Counted from the stretch's first letter, positions 23,101 to 30,374 are shown. The stretch is 64,000 nt of DNA from an uncultured Clostridia bacterium (GCA_947627545.1 CANQWK010000005.1:16377-80376); one strand, 5' to 3'. The notes: generated from the letters alone by a model not told the origin. Translations and numbers: made by a program.

Positions 23101-23952
23101 ATTTTTTAACAATGCAATTTGTTTCTCAGCATTTGTAAAATAACAATAATCTATTGTGCAATTGATTATTTGGTTATTTGCGTTTTCTTCTGTTATGTTA
23201 GTACCATTTATTTCATAAATTAGCCCTGCATTGTTTGTTCCGTTTAAGGTTGTATCGGCAAATGAATTGGTTATGCTGTTATTTTGGGTTAGTGTTAATT
23301 TACCTACTATTCCGCCTACATTGTTACCTTTTATTCTGCCTACTCTTACATATACATCACTTATTGTGGTATCTATTGCTTCATCTACTATTCCGCCTGT
23401 ATATTCATTGTTCGATTGTATCTCGGCATTGTATAGGCCTATATTCTTTATTGTTGCGTTAGTGGTATAAGCAAATAGTCCACCTGACAACTTGGCATTT
23501 ATTATTGTGTAATATGCACCATCAAACGTACCTTGGAAGGTCGATTCGCCGTTTGACATCTTTTTACCTATTTGTTCAGTTGGTTTGTTTTGTAAATCTA
23601 TGTTTGTGTTTAAGTAAATTGTGTAGTCTTTAAAAAAGTTATATTTTGCGGCTTCTGTTTCATTTTGCGTTAGGTTTACAAACCAAACAAAAGAATCTGC
23701 TGAATTTATTGTAAAGGCATTTTCTCCACGATTTGCAAATTGCTCTCCGCTTAAAAAATTATCTTCACTGCTATCGCCGTTCCATTTATCTGTGTTCCAT
23801 TCGGATGGATTTACATTTTCAACCGACGTTGGATTTTGTTTCCTTTTGGAAAAGAAAATTCCAATAGCCGAAAGTGCTATTGTGAAACATAACAATATAA
23901 CTATGCTAGATAATGTTACAATTTTTACTTTCTTACTTGTTTTTATTTTCAT
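11173..23952 (-). CDS. Giant repeat-rich surface protein (GLUG-like, PMP-like GGG[IV]Y beta-helix, InlB B-repeats, MBG-like repeats, C-terminal TM + basic tail)
   Basis: ORF to 23997, but ATG at 23952 (MKIKTSKKVKIVTLSSIVILLCFTIALSAIGIFF) has SD CAGGAGAGGAT directly upstream; repeated GYxFxGWxxx and YTYNxxxxxP modules; C-term WLIFFIILIIVLIVFIIFLIERFVTKRKREH. Confidence 0.9.
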   Translation of the reverse strand: MKIKTSKKVKIVTLSSIVILLCFTIALSAIGIFFSKRKQNPTSVENVNPSEWNTDKWNGDSSEDNFLSGEQFANRGENAFTINSADSFVWFVNLTQNETEAAKYNFFKDYTIYLNTNIDLQNKPTEQIGKKMSNGESTFQGTFDGAYYTIINAKLSGGLFAYTTNATIKNIGLYNAEIQSNNEYTGGIVDEAIDTTISDVYVRVGRIKGNNVGGIVGKLTLTQNNSITNSFADTTLNGTNNAGLIYEINGTNITEENANNQIINCTIDYCYFTNAEKQIALLKNANLQTLHILANPVLSNFNAWNYKAEYSLKTTWCNYSGNKNFSFNLPILSKFNKTFIYGCYYENVLVKENGEVENLESLSTAFNTMKDGDTAELNLIVEKITVAEPAILTANATLHLESAVNTTLTRGENNTQTLIASGNNSKLEIGGKSNTTITLEGNREYVEANNLKSDAAIIASGEDFTMNNVKVQNNINNSTCYGGGVFVYNVTAGQIIDEETNEPQKLNLSGEITNCESANCGGGLAVVGCASNMGVEISNCKANNGGGLAIVEEIENPSQVNNVFFNYGFDKKINLTGTLTATGTQTVTGTTTITSDIYDNNVFAYGGGVFVDYTGTQAITITLKASVYNNSATSGGGVYTKTGTIGFLAKFYLENSSAKVYSNSAMSGGGIYATYTAVYMNSGSYVGGTSDAAGNTAQAGGGIYLGTNSSFTMSGGKISYNKANTGTASVNGQGGGIYASSDSSISVTGGTISYNTAKNNGGGIYARSDSTISVTSGTISYNTAAKNGGGVYASFTTSLFTDATSNTILEYNTANQGGGIYLDAGSSTSNIGKTSGTKMQVKNNTANDIGGGIYVDLGSSSKVNLNYVNITSNTAKNGGGVGCNESDSTSAVVNITSSCTVDSNKSTSGYSFNTYGFISKDDSYTLYYNTGSGTSSKTVTVNYLDSPSLYTEFKLPNVGSYEYYGWATSASSSTTTSLTTKNTNNSTSYTRYAVYRQDTGTRTSTSSSTVKFYYGSGTSDYISQKVNKTTTYKYVPQYYDYKLSYLSKSSSGGTASGTTTDSIRDPDPSDVPHPSNLDSSFTLYGWNKSKTSKASSSVDVTAGTSFVPDATAYYAVWKAENYIVEEGSRTIYFYYSEETPIEVEQQSTKNYSKVYANYLGSFDLSSLSGNLVWLDIDAPTPTTENEYSFMGWVTDSTQNSYNNSTIQAETSFVPSQTSYYATWYKETQARSSGWQDTTGKSVHLYWQNENEDVSTVEMKMQLKIDYAYKEEYFNYNKSSAYTTQLGGGETSTYKGSVVLPTINEYEHKGYNLLQWHLNSADGEIYALGATYEITTNILTDINFYAEWKAKTYTVILNLAGGECKTDSPIYATFDLEFTIENATRVGYTFAGWTASGLFNNALAGGAVWSGSRTTATTFKNLIDTEDSITLTAEWTVKQYQINKGGKNGEVLCELSTNDYDKPLNFSWQSNTETGYVFKFEKVVIYEGTTNSGTELFSYSGADLNTTFNMSSNEKSNNKYCEEIFIYVSYEKVEINYNIILDYGYQGKENSQFSAKYDRPIEITNPTRTGYKFTGFTATISASNAKYGIRENNLSSWNGSLTTLTAEQTSTWFINLCENEGDSITIVANWNVLQYTIKIKTENGKITSISDSQQFNYDDDVKIDYANNARIGYKYPNPAALTIYKQAEDNANILKTQHGGTSITFNMSTLTDINNNVGYYYDIIVITLHYDEIAISYNIDYQLNNGNFNGVAKKQATYDQAFEILQPTKEGYEFLGWTSATLGSTAQAGSTQNDLQSWNGEEANVGGWFINLTTQENVTVTLIANWQPLTYTITSKATNGNLTVGNSGTFDQPISINFSSEAEPGYTYTFISLTIYAGEETTHSEELSQLGEKPNPATWTMSTKYYPSIYIELIYESVLSNRTLTAHANGGIISADGLDGWQVFGETAKKSLVYGNEYGELPTATRTGYVFDGWFTNLTDGELVKETTTITEDTTIYAHWRLDLTDKSSFVISYDSSIVYTGKAITPTDLHLTITYKSTTVLTENDYKVVAENENVNVTNNASIIIEGKGNYASQITLSFSITPKDINSADIQIDDLKEKFVYTGEYIRPKLTIHDTTREVVLQEDEEYSLDYADNQDASTELIKATITIKGINNYGETRTYTFEIEPRDITNAEITLNKKLFTYNAQAQTPTITVKLSGELISSTDYDVSYLTSSSTEINADEIINVGVYTVVVTGIKNAKGVNKTATFEIVPLNLKGEDVHVVFNPSNLTLTYNRNVQAPSIQSITIGSYSLSLASDILTEIYAVSETGLGNKLGQGAIDAGNYYLVIKSNGKNYLIGEYKAQFTINPASLIGATVELNEYSSEFDNTQKDIQVLSVTTNAQNNSLKLIYNEDINSSEYTIEYSRSTGENDLVNVGTINIIIKANNKNFSGSVTATYNITPADINAVNKPTIANVTFNRKQQEPDFTLTYKGFTLVKDVDFTVTYKNNTNAGFATIEISALSNYVETAKRCGNFENRNGNLILTFTIETAEIDKLELSKTEGNYNQKAHSIGIAHVLANSLNSNETLTLNPNEYKIEYYRYNGQEVDYSKQTTDFISAGKIVVKVVPNEDLVNVNFSGSAIAEYEIKKVDLTTIELSQYIFTYNTKAQHPTSIIVKAGALTLSREEYSIAYYRDGSKISNFDTDGSNADFINAGEIEIRITLTDKGKINHNGELTSSYVIDRKNITDVEIEIKYYYVNAAGEYVDDGGHFVDEKVEWETNQIYVGQLVRPELRYMSGDIVLETLKWSTNEETKNDYSYLISMESAPEKADNFSHVGNYLVTTTGNGNYTGVKKDKYSVSAASLTAKDITAVINPAKYNYTGKPIEVFTINNPAEPTPEEIEAIAKIVNITYSQSAGQGKTTTLYYGEDYVLYTGYFDYHLIETDDGLKPAGKVDDNLNDTTIYITNGYQEGDNVDIGLAYLYLEGKNNFLDVISVPFEIVPAELTKESLTIDYTKNFIYNGFEYKPEPTIKWNDITLEKGMDYSLDYTNNLNVTTQDTQATINVHCLENSNFKFDDFNLPFTISQHNINDTQNIEIKGNSNYEYNGETQHPTLVIEFTSTPIKEQIGDEIQDKTFTLQLSTDYSISYKCDNLPIEAQDAKNAGHYTIVIEGMGNFTGTREVEFEITKRLVTTAELEETNSTFDNTNKLANIVLKLTDTYGQNVAEIFSNFEVKYLKNGVETIDFTNAGTITIEISNKEKSNYVLNETITLTYTINQLDLNQAELQVNIENKEFNGTKFEPSAEEFSLMFGEYKLELDKDFEILGYGENTSKTDLNGTAYVLVNGLGNFKNNFYVYFKIVGVNLDSEENSGRIKIDGTTKNDYKTKQFTYDAKIHKYTPQISVDDVELVEGQDITIAYYRFSSTLNNFEEEATQDFTNVGRIKIVITGINNYSDSFEIEYLIIQKNIAENGTTINSNVKSNYTYTSENLSKYFAELSADSLTIQYTANEETATFTLNKDADYTVRYFINGEEIELQNIINAGNYSILISGINNFTGEYRINFVVDKLKIENPQTGLPENFTIEIQTYTYKNEQFNVEDDIVVKYKSTEIPSDSYTINIEPSPVYDAKTYKLTIVFNQNSNFEGVLTYSFEVQQADITEVVGLENIFDGDKNNYTYVYSGANVLELIKNNLYMFADANLAKLVVNTDFTITTLNTGFTNVGNYSLTIVGKGNYKNELTINFEITKLNVENLNPENQNLEIIVPEYTYEEGVSHNVEDDLRVEFNGKIVDKSEYTVTIEPEDVTDAGEYKVTVEFKPNSNFEGNLSTNFTVKKQILSFEISLTKRDYFEQELLKDILENDLIISGNYNKETLSNLGTLTFDAVQQDNETKLQAGEQKIYWTFTPFNKNYETLTGNYITINALKIELSSIKIKSNGNIIEKLTYTAYDSFDDSKLSLLIYFNNGEVIEKTFAELKSNSQFTSSITLTDGKLTIDSTSLKVFYSENNVTKLCTIAIEVLPIELTLTASNLDNLVEGISSQTLIQKFKISTVVNAYLDRLSYLSGSFKFYKNEQEQPQLTSGDYVAKYIIENNNFKINEQENRIEFYIKPRIIYGYNNILYAVCETGFEKGIQLNIQILTNTDAFAKSIRENNPTLVGEIKYVYVITFVDNVNNVYTPSGNYRIFFNIAAFKDFNSYKLIQDEDMERIEEMNGDIEYIEVFANSVGSIVICGTPTALQGGIRWLIFFIILIIVLIVFIIFLIERFVTKRKREHLLKELNQENWG
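21601..21762 (-). repeat. Two near-identical 81-bp (27 aa) tandem units inside the giant gene
   Basis: TGCTGTGTTATA(T/C)GA(T/A)ATTGTTCCA...TTACACTAATTG(T/A)TGAATCACTGC(G/T)TGCATAAATTCCGCCTCC repeated at offset 81. Confidence 0.85.
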
Positions 23953-24128
23953 ATCCTCTCCTGACAATGCCAAAAATGAAAATATTGAATAGAACAAAAA
24001 TTTTAAGCGTAAAATTTGGCAAAATATTTATACATAAATATTATAAACAAATTTAAACAAAAAAACAAATAATTCTACATATTTATAAAAAATTATTATA
24101 GCTTGACCAATTTAAAATAAAAAAATTA

Positions 24129-24178
24129 AAAAATGCCATAAAAAAAATTAAAAAATTAAAAAATAAAGGCATTTTTTA
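24129..24178. terminator. Terminator-like inverted repeat AAAAAATGCC...GGCATTTTTT with long AT loop
   Basis: Arms flank an A-rich loop of about 30 nt. Confidence 0.45.
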
Positions 24179-24241
24179 TAAAAATTTTAAAATTTTTTAT
24201 ACTTTTTACAAATTTTATATAATTTTTTTAACTTAATTCAT

Positions 24242-25318
24242 TTATAAAATTTTTGTATTTAAAATATTTGTGTCAATATACGAAAAATCTTTACCATGAC
24301 CGGCATTTAAAATTAACTTTTCAATTAATGTAATATAATCAATTCCTTCACTCTCATAAAGGTAAAAAGACATACTGCCGGGAATGGTATTTATTTCATT
24401 GAAAAATAAGGTTTGTGTAGCTTTGTCATAAATATAGTCAACTCTTACCACTCCATTCATATTTAAATGTTTATAAATTTTAGCTGTATAGTCATTTATT
24501 AATTTTTTAAGTTTGTTAGAAATTTTTGCTGGAATAATACGGTCCTTCCCCTTATTTTTATTCTGCTGGTTATATTTTTCATCAAAAGTTAAAAAATCGT
24601 TTTTAGAAATAGGATTTTCAATTGCACTTAAAACAAGTTTTCCTTCATCTATAAAACAAGCCTGATTGTATTCTTCAATATCTACAATCCGCTCTTCAAT
24701 CAAAGCATTATCATTCAATTCAAATATTGTTTCTATTTGTTCTTTATAATTTGATTTATCACAAGCTTTTACACCTATGCTTGAACCTAAAGAATTTGGC
24801 TTTACAATTAAATTTGAAGAAAAATTTTTATCAATTATTTCAAATTTTTCACTAAAATTAAATTTAGTAACCAATTCACTTTTAATTGTTGGAACAATAT
24901 CTTTCAACAAAGTTTTTGCTAAATATTTATTCATTCCTATTTCACTAGCCAAACAATCTGCCGAAGTATATTTAATTTTGTTTATATCAAAAAAAGCTGC
25001 AAGTTCGCCGTTCTCTCCTATTCCGCCATGACAACAATTTATAACACATTCAACATCACAATATTTTTTTAACAAAACATTTTTAATATATATTGCACCG
25101 TTATAAAAAATTATTGGTTTTAATTTTAAATTATCTTTTTTAGCAAAAAATGATAAATCGTTTATTTTTGTTGCCAAATAAAAATTATTGTAAATATCTA
25201 AATAAATTTTTTCAATATCATATTTTGTTTCTAAATTTTTTGTAAGTTGCAACGCTGTTATTATTGAAATGTCATGTTCAACACTTTTTCCACCAAAAAT
25301 AACACAAATTTTTTTCAT
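24242..25318 (-). CDS. ddl: D-alanine--D-alanine ligase
   Basis: KICVIFGGKSVEHDISIITA; LIVKPNSLGSSIGV; FFNEINTIPGSM. Confidence 0.93.
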   Translation of the reverse strand: MKKICVIFGGKSVEHDISIITALQLTKNLETKYDIEKIYLDIYNNFYLATKINDLSFFAKKDNLKLKPIIFYNGAIYIKNVLLKKYCDVECVINCCHGGIGENGELAAFFDINKIKYTSADCLASEIGMNKYLAKTLLKDIVPTIKSELVTKFNFSEKFEIIDKNFSSNLIVKPNSLGSSIGVKACDKSNYKEQIETIFELNDNALIEERIVDIEEYNQACFIDEGKLVLSAIENPISKNDFLTFDEKYNQQNKNKGKDRIIPAKISNKLKKLINDYTAKIYKHLNMNGVVRVDYIYDKATQTLFFNEINTIPGSMSFYLYESEGIDYITLIEKLILNAGHGKDFSYIDTNILNTKIL

Positions 25319-25440
25319 ATTAGTATTTATGAATTAAAATAAAATTTTGATATTTATTGCAAATAATTTTAAAAAAACATTTAATTTTTTAAAAAAAGAT
25401 AAAAATTTATCAAAAAAATTGAATTTTCATATACATTAAT

Positions 25441-26142
25441 ATGAATTTTTTATTTAAAGGAGAAATTATAGATTATTCTCATTTAAAAACAAACAAAAAA
25501 ACAATATTGTTTTTGCATGGGTGGGGAGGCAACAAAAATTCATTTATACAAACAATTAATTTGTTAAAAAAAAATTATAGTATTTTAACTTTAACAATGC
25601 CAACTATCAGTCCAACAATAACATCTTGGACATTGTTAGATTATGCAAACCTAATTTTAAATTTAACACAATTATTAAATATTAAAAATTTAATTATTAT
25701 TTGCCATAGTTTTGGATTTCGAGTTGCCTGTTTGTTAAATAAAAAAATAAACATAGAAAAAATTATAGTAACGGCAGGTGCAGGGCCAAAAAAACATAGT
25801 ATAATAAAAAAAATAAATTTAAACAATAATAAAATTTTACTAAAACAAAAAAGGTTTAATTATTTATATAACAAAATAATTTCTAACGATTATAAAGTTT
25901 TAACATCTATAAACAAAAAAACTTTTAATAATATTGTTAAAATTAACACGATAAATTTATGCAATTTTTGTTGTCCTATGCTTTTATTTTGGGGTAAAAA
26001 TGACACTGACACTAAAATATGGATTGCTAAACACATTAACAAAATTAATAATTCAAAATTAATTGTAACAAAAAGCAATCATTTTGCATATTTAAATTAT
26101 AGTGCATTGTTTAACAATGCTGTTTTGGATTTTTTAAAATGA
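25441..26142 (+). CDS. Alpha/beta hydrolase
   Basis: TILFLHGWGGNKNSF oxyanion motif; CHSFGFRVA nucleophile elbow; NHFAYL His. Confidence 0.85.
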   Translation: MNFLFKGEIIDYSHLKTNKKTILFLHGWGGNKNSFIQTINLLKKNYSILTLTMPTISPTITSWTLLDYANLILNLTQLLNIKNLIIICHSFGFRVACLLNKKINIEKIIVTAGAGPKKHSIIKKINLNNNKILLKQKRFNYLYNKIISNDYKVLTSINKKTFNNIVKINTINLCNFCCPMLLFWGKNDTDTKIWIAKHINKINNSKLIVTKSNHFAYLNYSALFNNAVLDFLK

Positions 26143-27629
26143 CATATATTTTATTAATAAATTTTATTATGTTATTAATTAATGCTAGCCTTTTGTTTAA
26201 ATATTTACATATTTTTCAATTAAAAGACTACAATTTTAAAAGATATTTAAAATTTTTTAAATATAAATTAATATTTCCTATAATTTTAATTTTAGCTTTT
26301 TACATTGAATTAATTTTTAATAATTTATTTGTAATAATTAGTTTTAATATTTTAAGTTCGATATGTGAAATTGGTTTAAGTTTGCATTTAACAGCCAACA
26401 ACAAAACACCATTAAAACAAACTTCTAGAATTAAAAGATTATGTTTAATTTCAACTTTTTTAATAATTTTTCCTTGTTTTTTTAAATTTGGAGGCTTAAT
26501 TTCAATCTTTTTTACATTTTTTGCCCCTATTTTTGCAAATTTTTTAAATTTTTATGATTTTTTCAAAAACAAAAAATATATTAAACTAGCACAAAAAAAA
26601 TTAGAAAATTCCAAGGCTAATATAATTGCAATAACCGGTAGCAACGGAAAAACAAGTGTTAAACTAATATTAAATAAAATGCTTAGCGATTTTTTTGTGT
26701 TGGCTTCTCCAAAAAGTTACAATACTCCACTTGGAATTGCAAAATTTATAAACGAAAATGACATATCTAATTGCGATTATTTAATTTTGGAATATGGAGC
26801 TAGAAATAAAGGCGACATAAAAAAAATGTGCAAATTATTTGGTGCAGATTATGGAATAATTACAACCGTTGCACCTCAACATTTAGAAACTTTTAAAAAT
26901 ATTAACAATGTATATAAAACAAAAAGTGAATTGTCTAATTATTTACAAACTAAACCATGTGTATTTAATTTAGACAACATTTACACCTATAAAATGTGCA
27001 GCAATAAACCCGGAACGAAAATAGGCGTTTCTATATATTGCAAAACTGATACATATTGTACTGAATTAAAAATAAAAAATAACAAAACCTATTTTAATTT
27101 GTGCATAAACAACAATCATTATTCTATTTCATGCAAATTGTTGGGCAGGCATAATGTTACAAATATTTTGTTAGCCAGTTCGCTTGCAAAATATCTAGGA
27201 GTTAGCGACGAATATATTTTAAAATCTATAAAAAATTTAGATTATGCTCCGCATAGATTACAATTAATAAAATCTAGAATAAAAATTTTAGATGACAGTT
27301 ATAATTGTTCAATATTAAGCGCAAAAGAAGCCTTATTTGTTTTGCAAAATTTAAAAGGCAAAAAAGTTGTTGCAACGCCCGGCATAATTGAAGGTGGTAA
27401 AAAAGAAAAATTTTTAAATTATAATTTAGGTAAAATGCTTAGTGTTTGTGATGAAGTTATAATTATAGGCAATCACAACAAAAACGCAATAAAACAAGGT
27501 TTGGATGAAAAAAACTTTAAAAATGTAGTGTTTTGCAATAACTTAGAAGATGCAAAAAAACAATTTTTAAAATTAAATAATAACGATTGTTTATTATTAT
27601 TAAATGACTTGCCTGATGATTATAAATAA
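26139..27629 (+). CDS. murF: MurF-like Mur ligase with N-terminal membrane segments
   Basis: ITGSNGKTSVKLIL P-loop; LEYGARNKGDI; ATPGIIEGGKK; about 150-aa hydrophobic N-terminus in place of the usual substrate-binding domain; overlaps hydrolase stop. Confidence 0.82.
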   Translation: MTYILLINFIMLLINASLLFKYLHIFQLKDYNFKRYLKFFKYKLIFPIILILAFYIELIFNNLFVIISFNILSSICEIGLSLHLTANNKTPLKQTSRIKRLCLISTFLIIFPCFFKFGGLISIFFTFFAPIFANFLNFYDFFKNKKYIKLAQKKLENSKANIIAITGSNGKTSVKLILNKMLSDFFVLASPKSYNTPLGIAKFINENDISNCDYLILEYGARNKGDIKKMCKLFGADYGIITTVAPQHLETFKNINNVYKTKSELSNYLQTKPCVFNLDNIYTYKMCSNKPGTKIGVSIYCKTDTYCTELKIKNNKTYFNLCINNNHYSISCKLLGRHNVTNILLASSLAKYLGVSDEYILKSIKNLDYAPHRLQLIKSRIKILDDSYNCSILSAKEALFVLQNLKGKKVVATPGIIEGGKKEKFLNYNLGKMLSVCDEVIIIGNHNKNAIKQGLDEKNFKNVVFCNNLEDAKKQFLKLNNNDCLLLLNDLPDDYK

Positions 27630-28670
27630 TTACAAATTTTTTTCCATTTCAAAGCAAGTTGAACCATCTTCATAATAATTTTTGCGTTTTCTTCTAATAA
27701 CATATCCTAATTTTTTATACAAAAGATATGCTGAAATATTATTTTCGCTTACGTCTAAACTAATTTTATTTAGCAAAGTTTTTGCAAATTTTTCTCCACG
27801 TTTTATAAGTAAACTAGCTACACCTATATTTCTAAATTGTTTTTCAACTGCAATGCTTGTTATGTTAACTTCGTCTGTAATTTGCAAAATTATATAACCG
27901 ACTAATTTTTCATTTATTTCTGCAACAAAAAATTTATAGTTTTTTGAAACGAACATATTTTCTATTTCTTGTTGTGAAATTTTATTTGTTTTTATATTCC
28001 TATTTTCAAGTTCCGCTATTGTTTTTAAATCTTTTTTTCTTGCAGATAAAATTTTAATTTTAGCGTGTTTTAATTTTTCATTTTCCGCTTGCGATAATTG
28101 ATAATATATTGGCGTTAATGTTTGCATTTTATTTTTTAAATAGCAATCAAGCATAACTTTTGCATCAAATTTTACTACGAAACAATTTACATTTTCGTCC
28201 GCACTAAACATGCCAATTGACTTATTTTCTGCAACTTGTTTAAGTTCGTTTAAGGTTAATTTATGTTCATATTTATAAATAATGCCATTTATCATTTTTG
28301 CAACAAAATAACAATCTTTACTACCTAAAATTGCAACAGTGTTAACATTTTCATTTTGGTTTTTTGCTAAATAAAACAATAAATCTAAATTATTCAATCC
28401 AAACGCTGATTTTTGCAACGCATCTTTAAACGAAAGAACAGTTGCCACTCCTACCCTTATTCCTGTAAACGAACCTGGACCTAAAACTACGCCAAACTCA
28501 TCAATATCTTGAATTTTTAAATTATGTTCAGTTAACAATTGGTCTATTTTTGTTAGCATTATTTCATTATGATGTTGTTTATTCTTTTCGGCACAAAAAA
28601 ATAACTTGTTGTTTTTGCACAACAAAATTGTTAATTCTTCATTTGCACTATTAATTAATAATAAATTCAT
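27630..28670 (-). CDS. tsaB: TsaB-RimI fusion (t6A synthesis component + GNAT acetyltransferase)
   Basis: N-term GPGSFTGIRVGVA (TsaB) and C-term SIAVEKQFRNIGVASLLI...LLYKKLGYVIRRKRKNYY (RimI). Confidence 0.9.
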   Translation of the reverse strand: MNLLLINSANEELTILLCKNNKLFFCAEKNKQHHNEIMLTKIDQLLTEHNLKIQDIDEFGVVLGPGSFTGIRVGVATVLSFKDALQKSAFGLNNLDLLFYLAKNQNENVNTVAILGSKDCYFVAKMINGIIYKYEHKLTLNELKQVAENKSIGMFSADENVNCFVVKFDAKVMLDCYLKNKMQTLTPIYYQLSQAENEKLKHAKIKILSARKKDLKTIAELENRNIKTNKISQQEIENMFVSKNYKFFVAEINEKLVGYIILQITDEVNITSIAVEKQFRNIGVASLLIKRGEKFAKTLLNKISLDVSENNISAYLLYKKLGYVIRRKRKNYYEDGSTCFEMEKNL

Positions 28671-29074
28671 TTTATTTCAAACTCGCGAGTTTTATCATCT
28701 ATAAATTTTATGTTTATATTGATATGTTTTTTAGGTATTAATGGAGCTATATTTTCAGACCATTCTATAAAAAAAACCTCATTTTTTTTAGATAAAATTT
28801 CATCAAAGCCCACCTCAATTGCTTCTTCCGTGGTTATTCTATATGCATCAATATGGTTAAAAACAAATTTTCCTTGATATGTTTTTAAAATTGAAAAAGT
28901 TGGACTATTAACAACCTCTTTAACGCCTAAACTATGAAACACAAATTGTGTAAATGTGGTTTTACCTGCACCTAAATCTCCATTTAACAAAACACAATCG
29001 CCCTTTTTTAGCGATTTTGCAAAATTTTCTGCCAATTTTTTTGTTTCTTCTAACGAATGAGTAATTAATTTCAT
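28667..29074 (-). CDS. tsaE: tRNA threonylcarbamoyladenosine biosynthesis ATPase TsaE
   Basis: LLNGDLGAGKTTFTQF; NSPTFSI; HIDAYR. Confidence 0.95.
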   Translation of the reverse strand: MKLITHSLEETKKLAENFAKSLKKGDCVLLNGDLGAGKTTFTQFVFHSLGVKEVVNSPTFSILKTYQGKFVFNHIDAYRITTEEAIEVGFDEILSKKNEVFFIEWSENIAPLIPKKHININIKFIDDKTREFEIK

Positions 29075-30339
29075 TATCTAATCACCCTACGAATAACTTT
29101 ACATGGCCTAATTTTAACTTCTGTTAAATTAACAGTTTGAGCAATTAAATCTTGAAATCTTACCAAATCCAATTTATCTTTATAATAGAAAGTTAAAACT
29201 CTATCGCCTACATGAACAATATCGCCAATTTTAACATAAATTCTAAATCCAATATTGTTGTTATGAGTTAATGAGCATAACCTTCTAGTTATATCTCCTA
29301 AAGCCATAGAATTAATATTTCCAACATAACCATTTTTTATTGCAACAAAATTTACTTCATGATAAGGTTTAAATAATTTATTTTTTTCAATTGCGTCAAC
29401 CGAGCCGCCCTGACTTTTTACTAACTGCAAGAAATAATTATACGCAAAGCCATTATCTAGAGCTATATCTATCATTTCTCTAATTTCACTTTTTGAAATT
29501 TTTTTATTAACGGATGAAATCATTTCAATTGCAAACTTTGTAACAATTTCTCGTGCCAAGCATTTTTTGCCACGCAAAATTTCAACAGCATCTGCTACTT
29601 CAAGGCTATTACCAATTCCATCTCCTATTGTTTGAACAGTGTTTGTTATTACTATAGTGCATTTAACACCTTGTTGTTTAAAAATATATTTAAGAAGTTT
29701 GGCTAATTTTTTTGCATTGCTATATTTTTTTATAACTGAGCCATAACCATATTTTACATCAACCAAAACCATTCTTGCACCACTAGCTAACTTTTTGCTG
29801 GCAATGGAACTTGCAAGAAAATTAATGTTGCTTGTTAAACCATAACTTTCTAAAAATTCAAAAAATAATCTATCAGCAGGGCAAACTTCTCCGTTATGAG
29901 AAAGAATGCAAGCATTAGTTTTATCTATAACCTGCTTAATTTCTTTATCGGTTAATTTAACATTAAACCCTGGAATAGCACCAAACCTATCTGAACTGCC
30001 ATTTGTAAACACCAAAGATTTAGCAGTTGTTTTTATAATTCTATAGCCTAAGCTGGCAATTAGTGGAATAAGCACCACACTTGTAGAATCTCCAACTCCG
30101 CCGGTTGAATGTTTTTCAAAAACACTTTGATTAAATGTTAGAACTCGGCCACTATCTCGCATGGCAATTGCAAGATAATACACCTCTTTTTTTGACATAC
30201 CAAAAGAATTAAGACTTAAAAAGAATTTAACAGCTTTTCCATTTACCCCATGATTTAAAATGTAATCCACTGCTAAATAATAATCTTCCATTGTTAAGGC
30301 TTTGCCTAAACTTTTCTTTTCAGTTAATTTGCTTATCAT
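29074..30339 (-). CDS. Thymidine/pyrimidine-nucleoside phosphorylase family protein, divergent
   Basis: KHSTGGVGDSTSVVLIPLIASLG; ASSIASKKLASGA; conserved fold but altered substrate loops. Confidence 0.85.
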   Translation of the reverse strand: MISKLTEKKSLGKALTMEDYYLAVDYILNHGVNGKAVKFFLSLNSFGMSKKEVYYLAIAMRDSGRVLTFNQSVFEKHSTGGVGDSTSVVLIPLIASLGYRIIKTTAKSLVFTNGSSDRFGAIPGFNVKLTDKEIKQVIDKTNACILSHNGEVCPADRLFFEFLESYGLTSNINFLASSIASKKLASGARMVLVDVKYGYGSVIKKYSNAKKLAKLLKYIFKQQGVKCTIVITNTVQTIGDGIGNSLEVADAVEILRGKKCLAREIVTKFAIEMISSVNKKISKSEIREMIDIALDNGFAYNYFLQLVKSQGGSVDAIEKNKLFKPYHEVNFVAIKNGYVGNINSMALGDITRRLCSLTHNNNIGFRIYVKIGDIVHVGDRVLTFYYKDKLDLVRFQDLIAQTVNLTEVKIRPCKVIRRVIR

Positions 30340-30345
30340 ATAATG

Positions 30346-30374
30346 ATAATAAAATTTTTTAATTTATTTGTCAA
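30346..30374 (-). promoter_or_regulatory. Promoter TTGACA-17-TATTAT, 6 nt before ATG of phosphorylase-like gene (leaderless candidate)
   Basis: TTGACA AATAAATTAAAAAATTT TATTAT CATTAT ATG read on minus strand. Confidence 0.78.

Noticed and set aside
23231-23470. Overlapping plus-strand ORFs inside the giant gene
   Set aside because: Antisense to a continuous 12.8-kb reading frame with clear repeats
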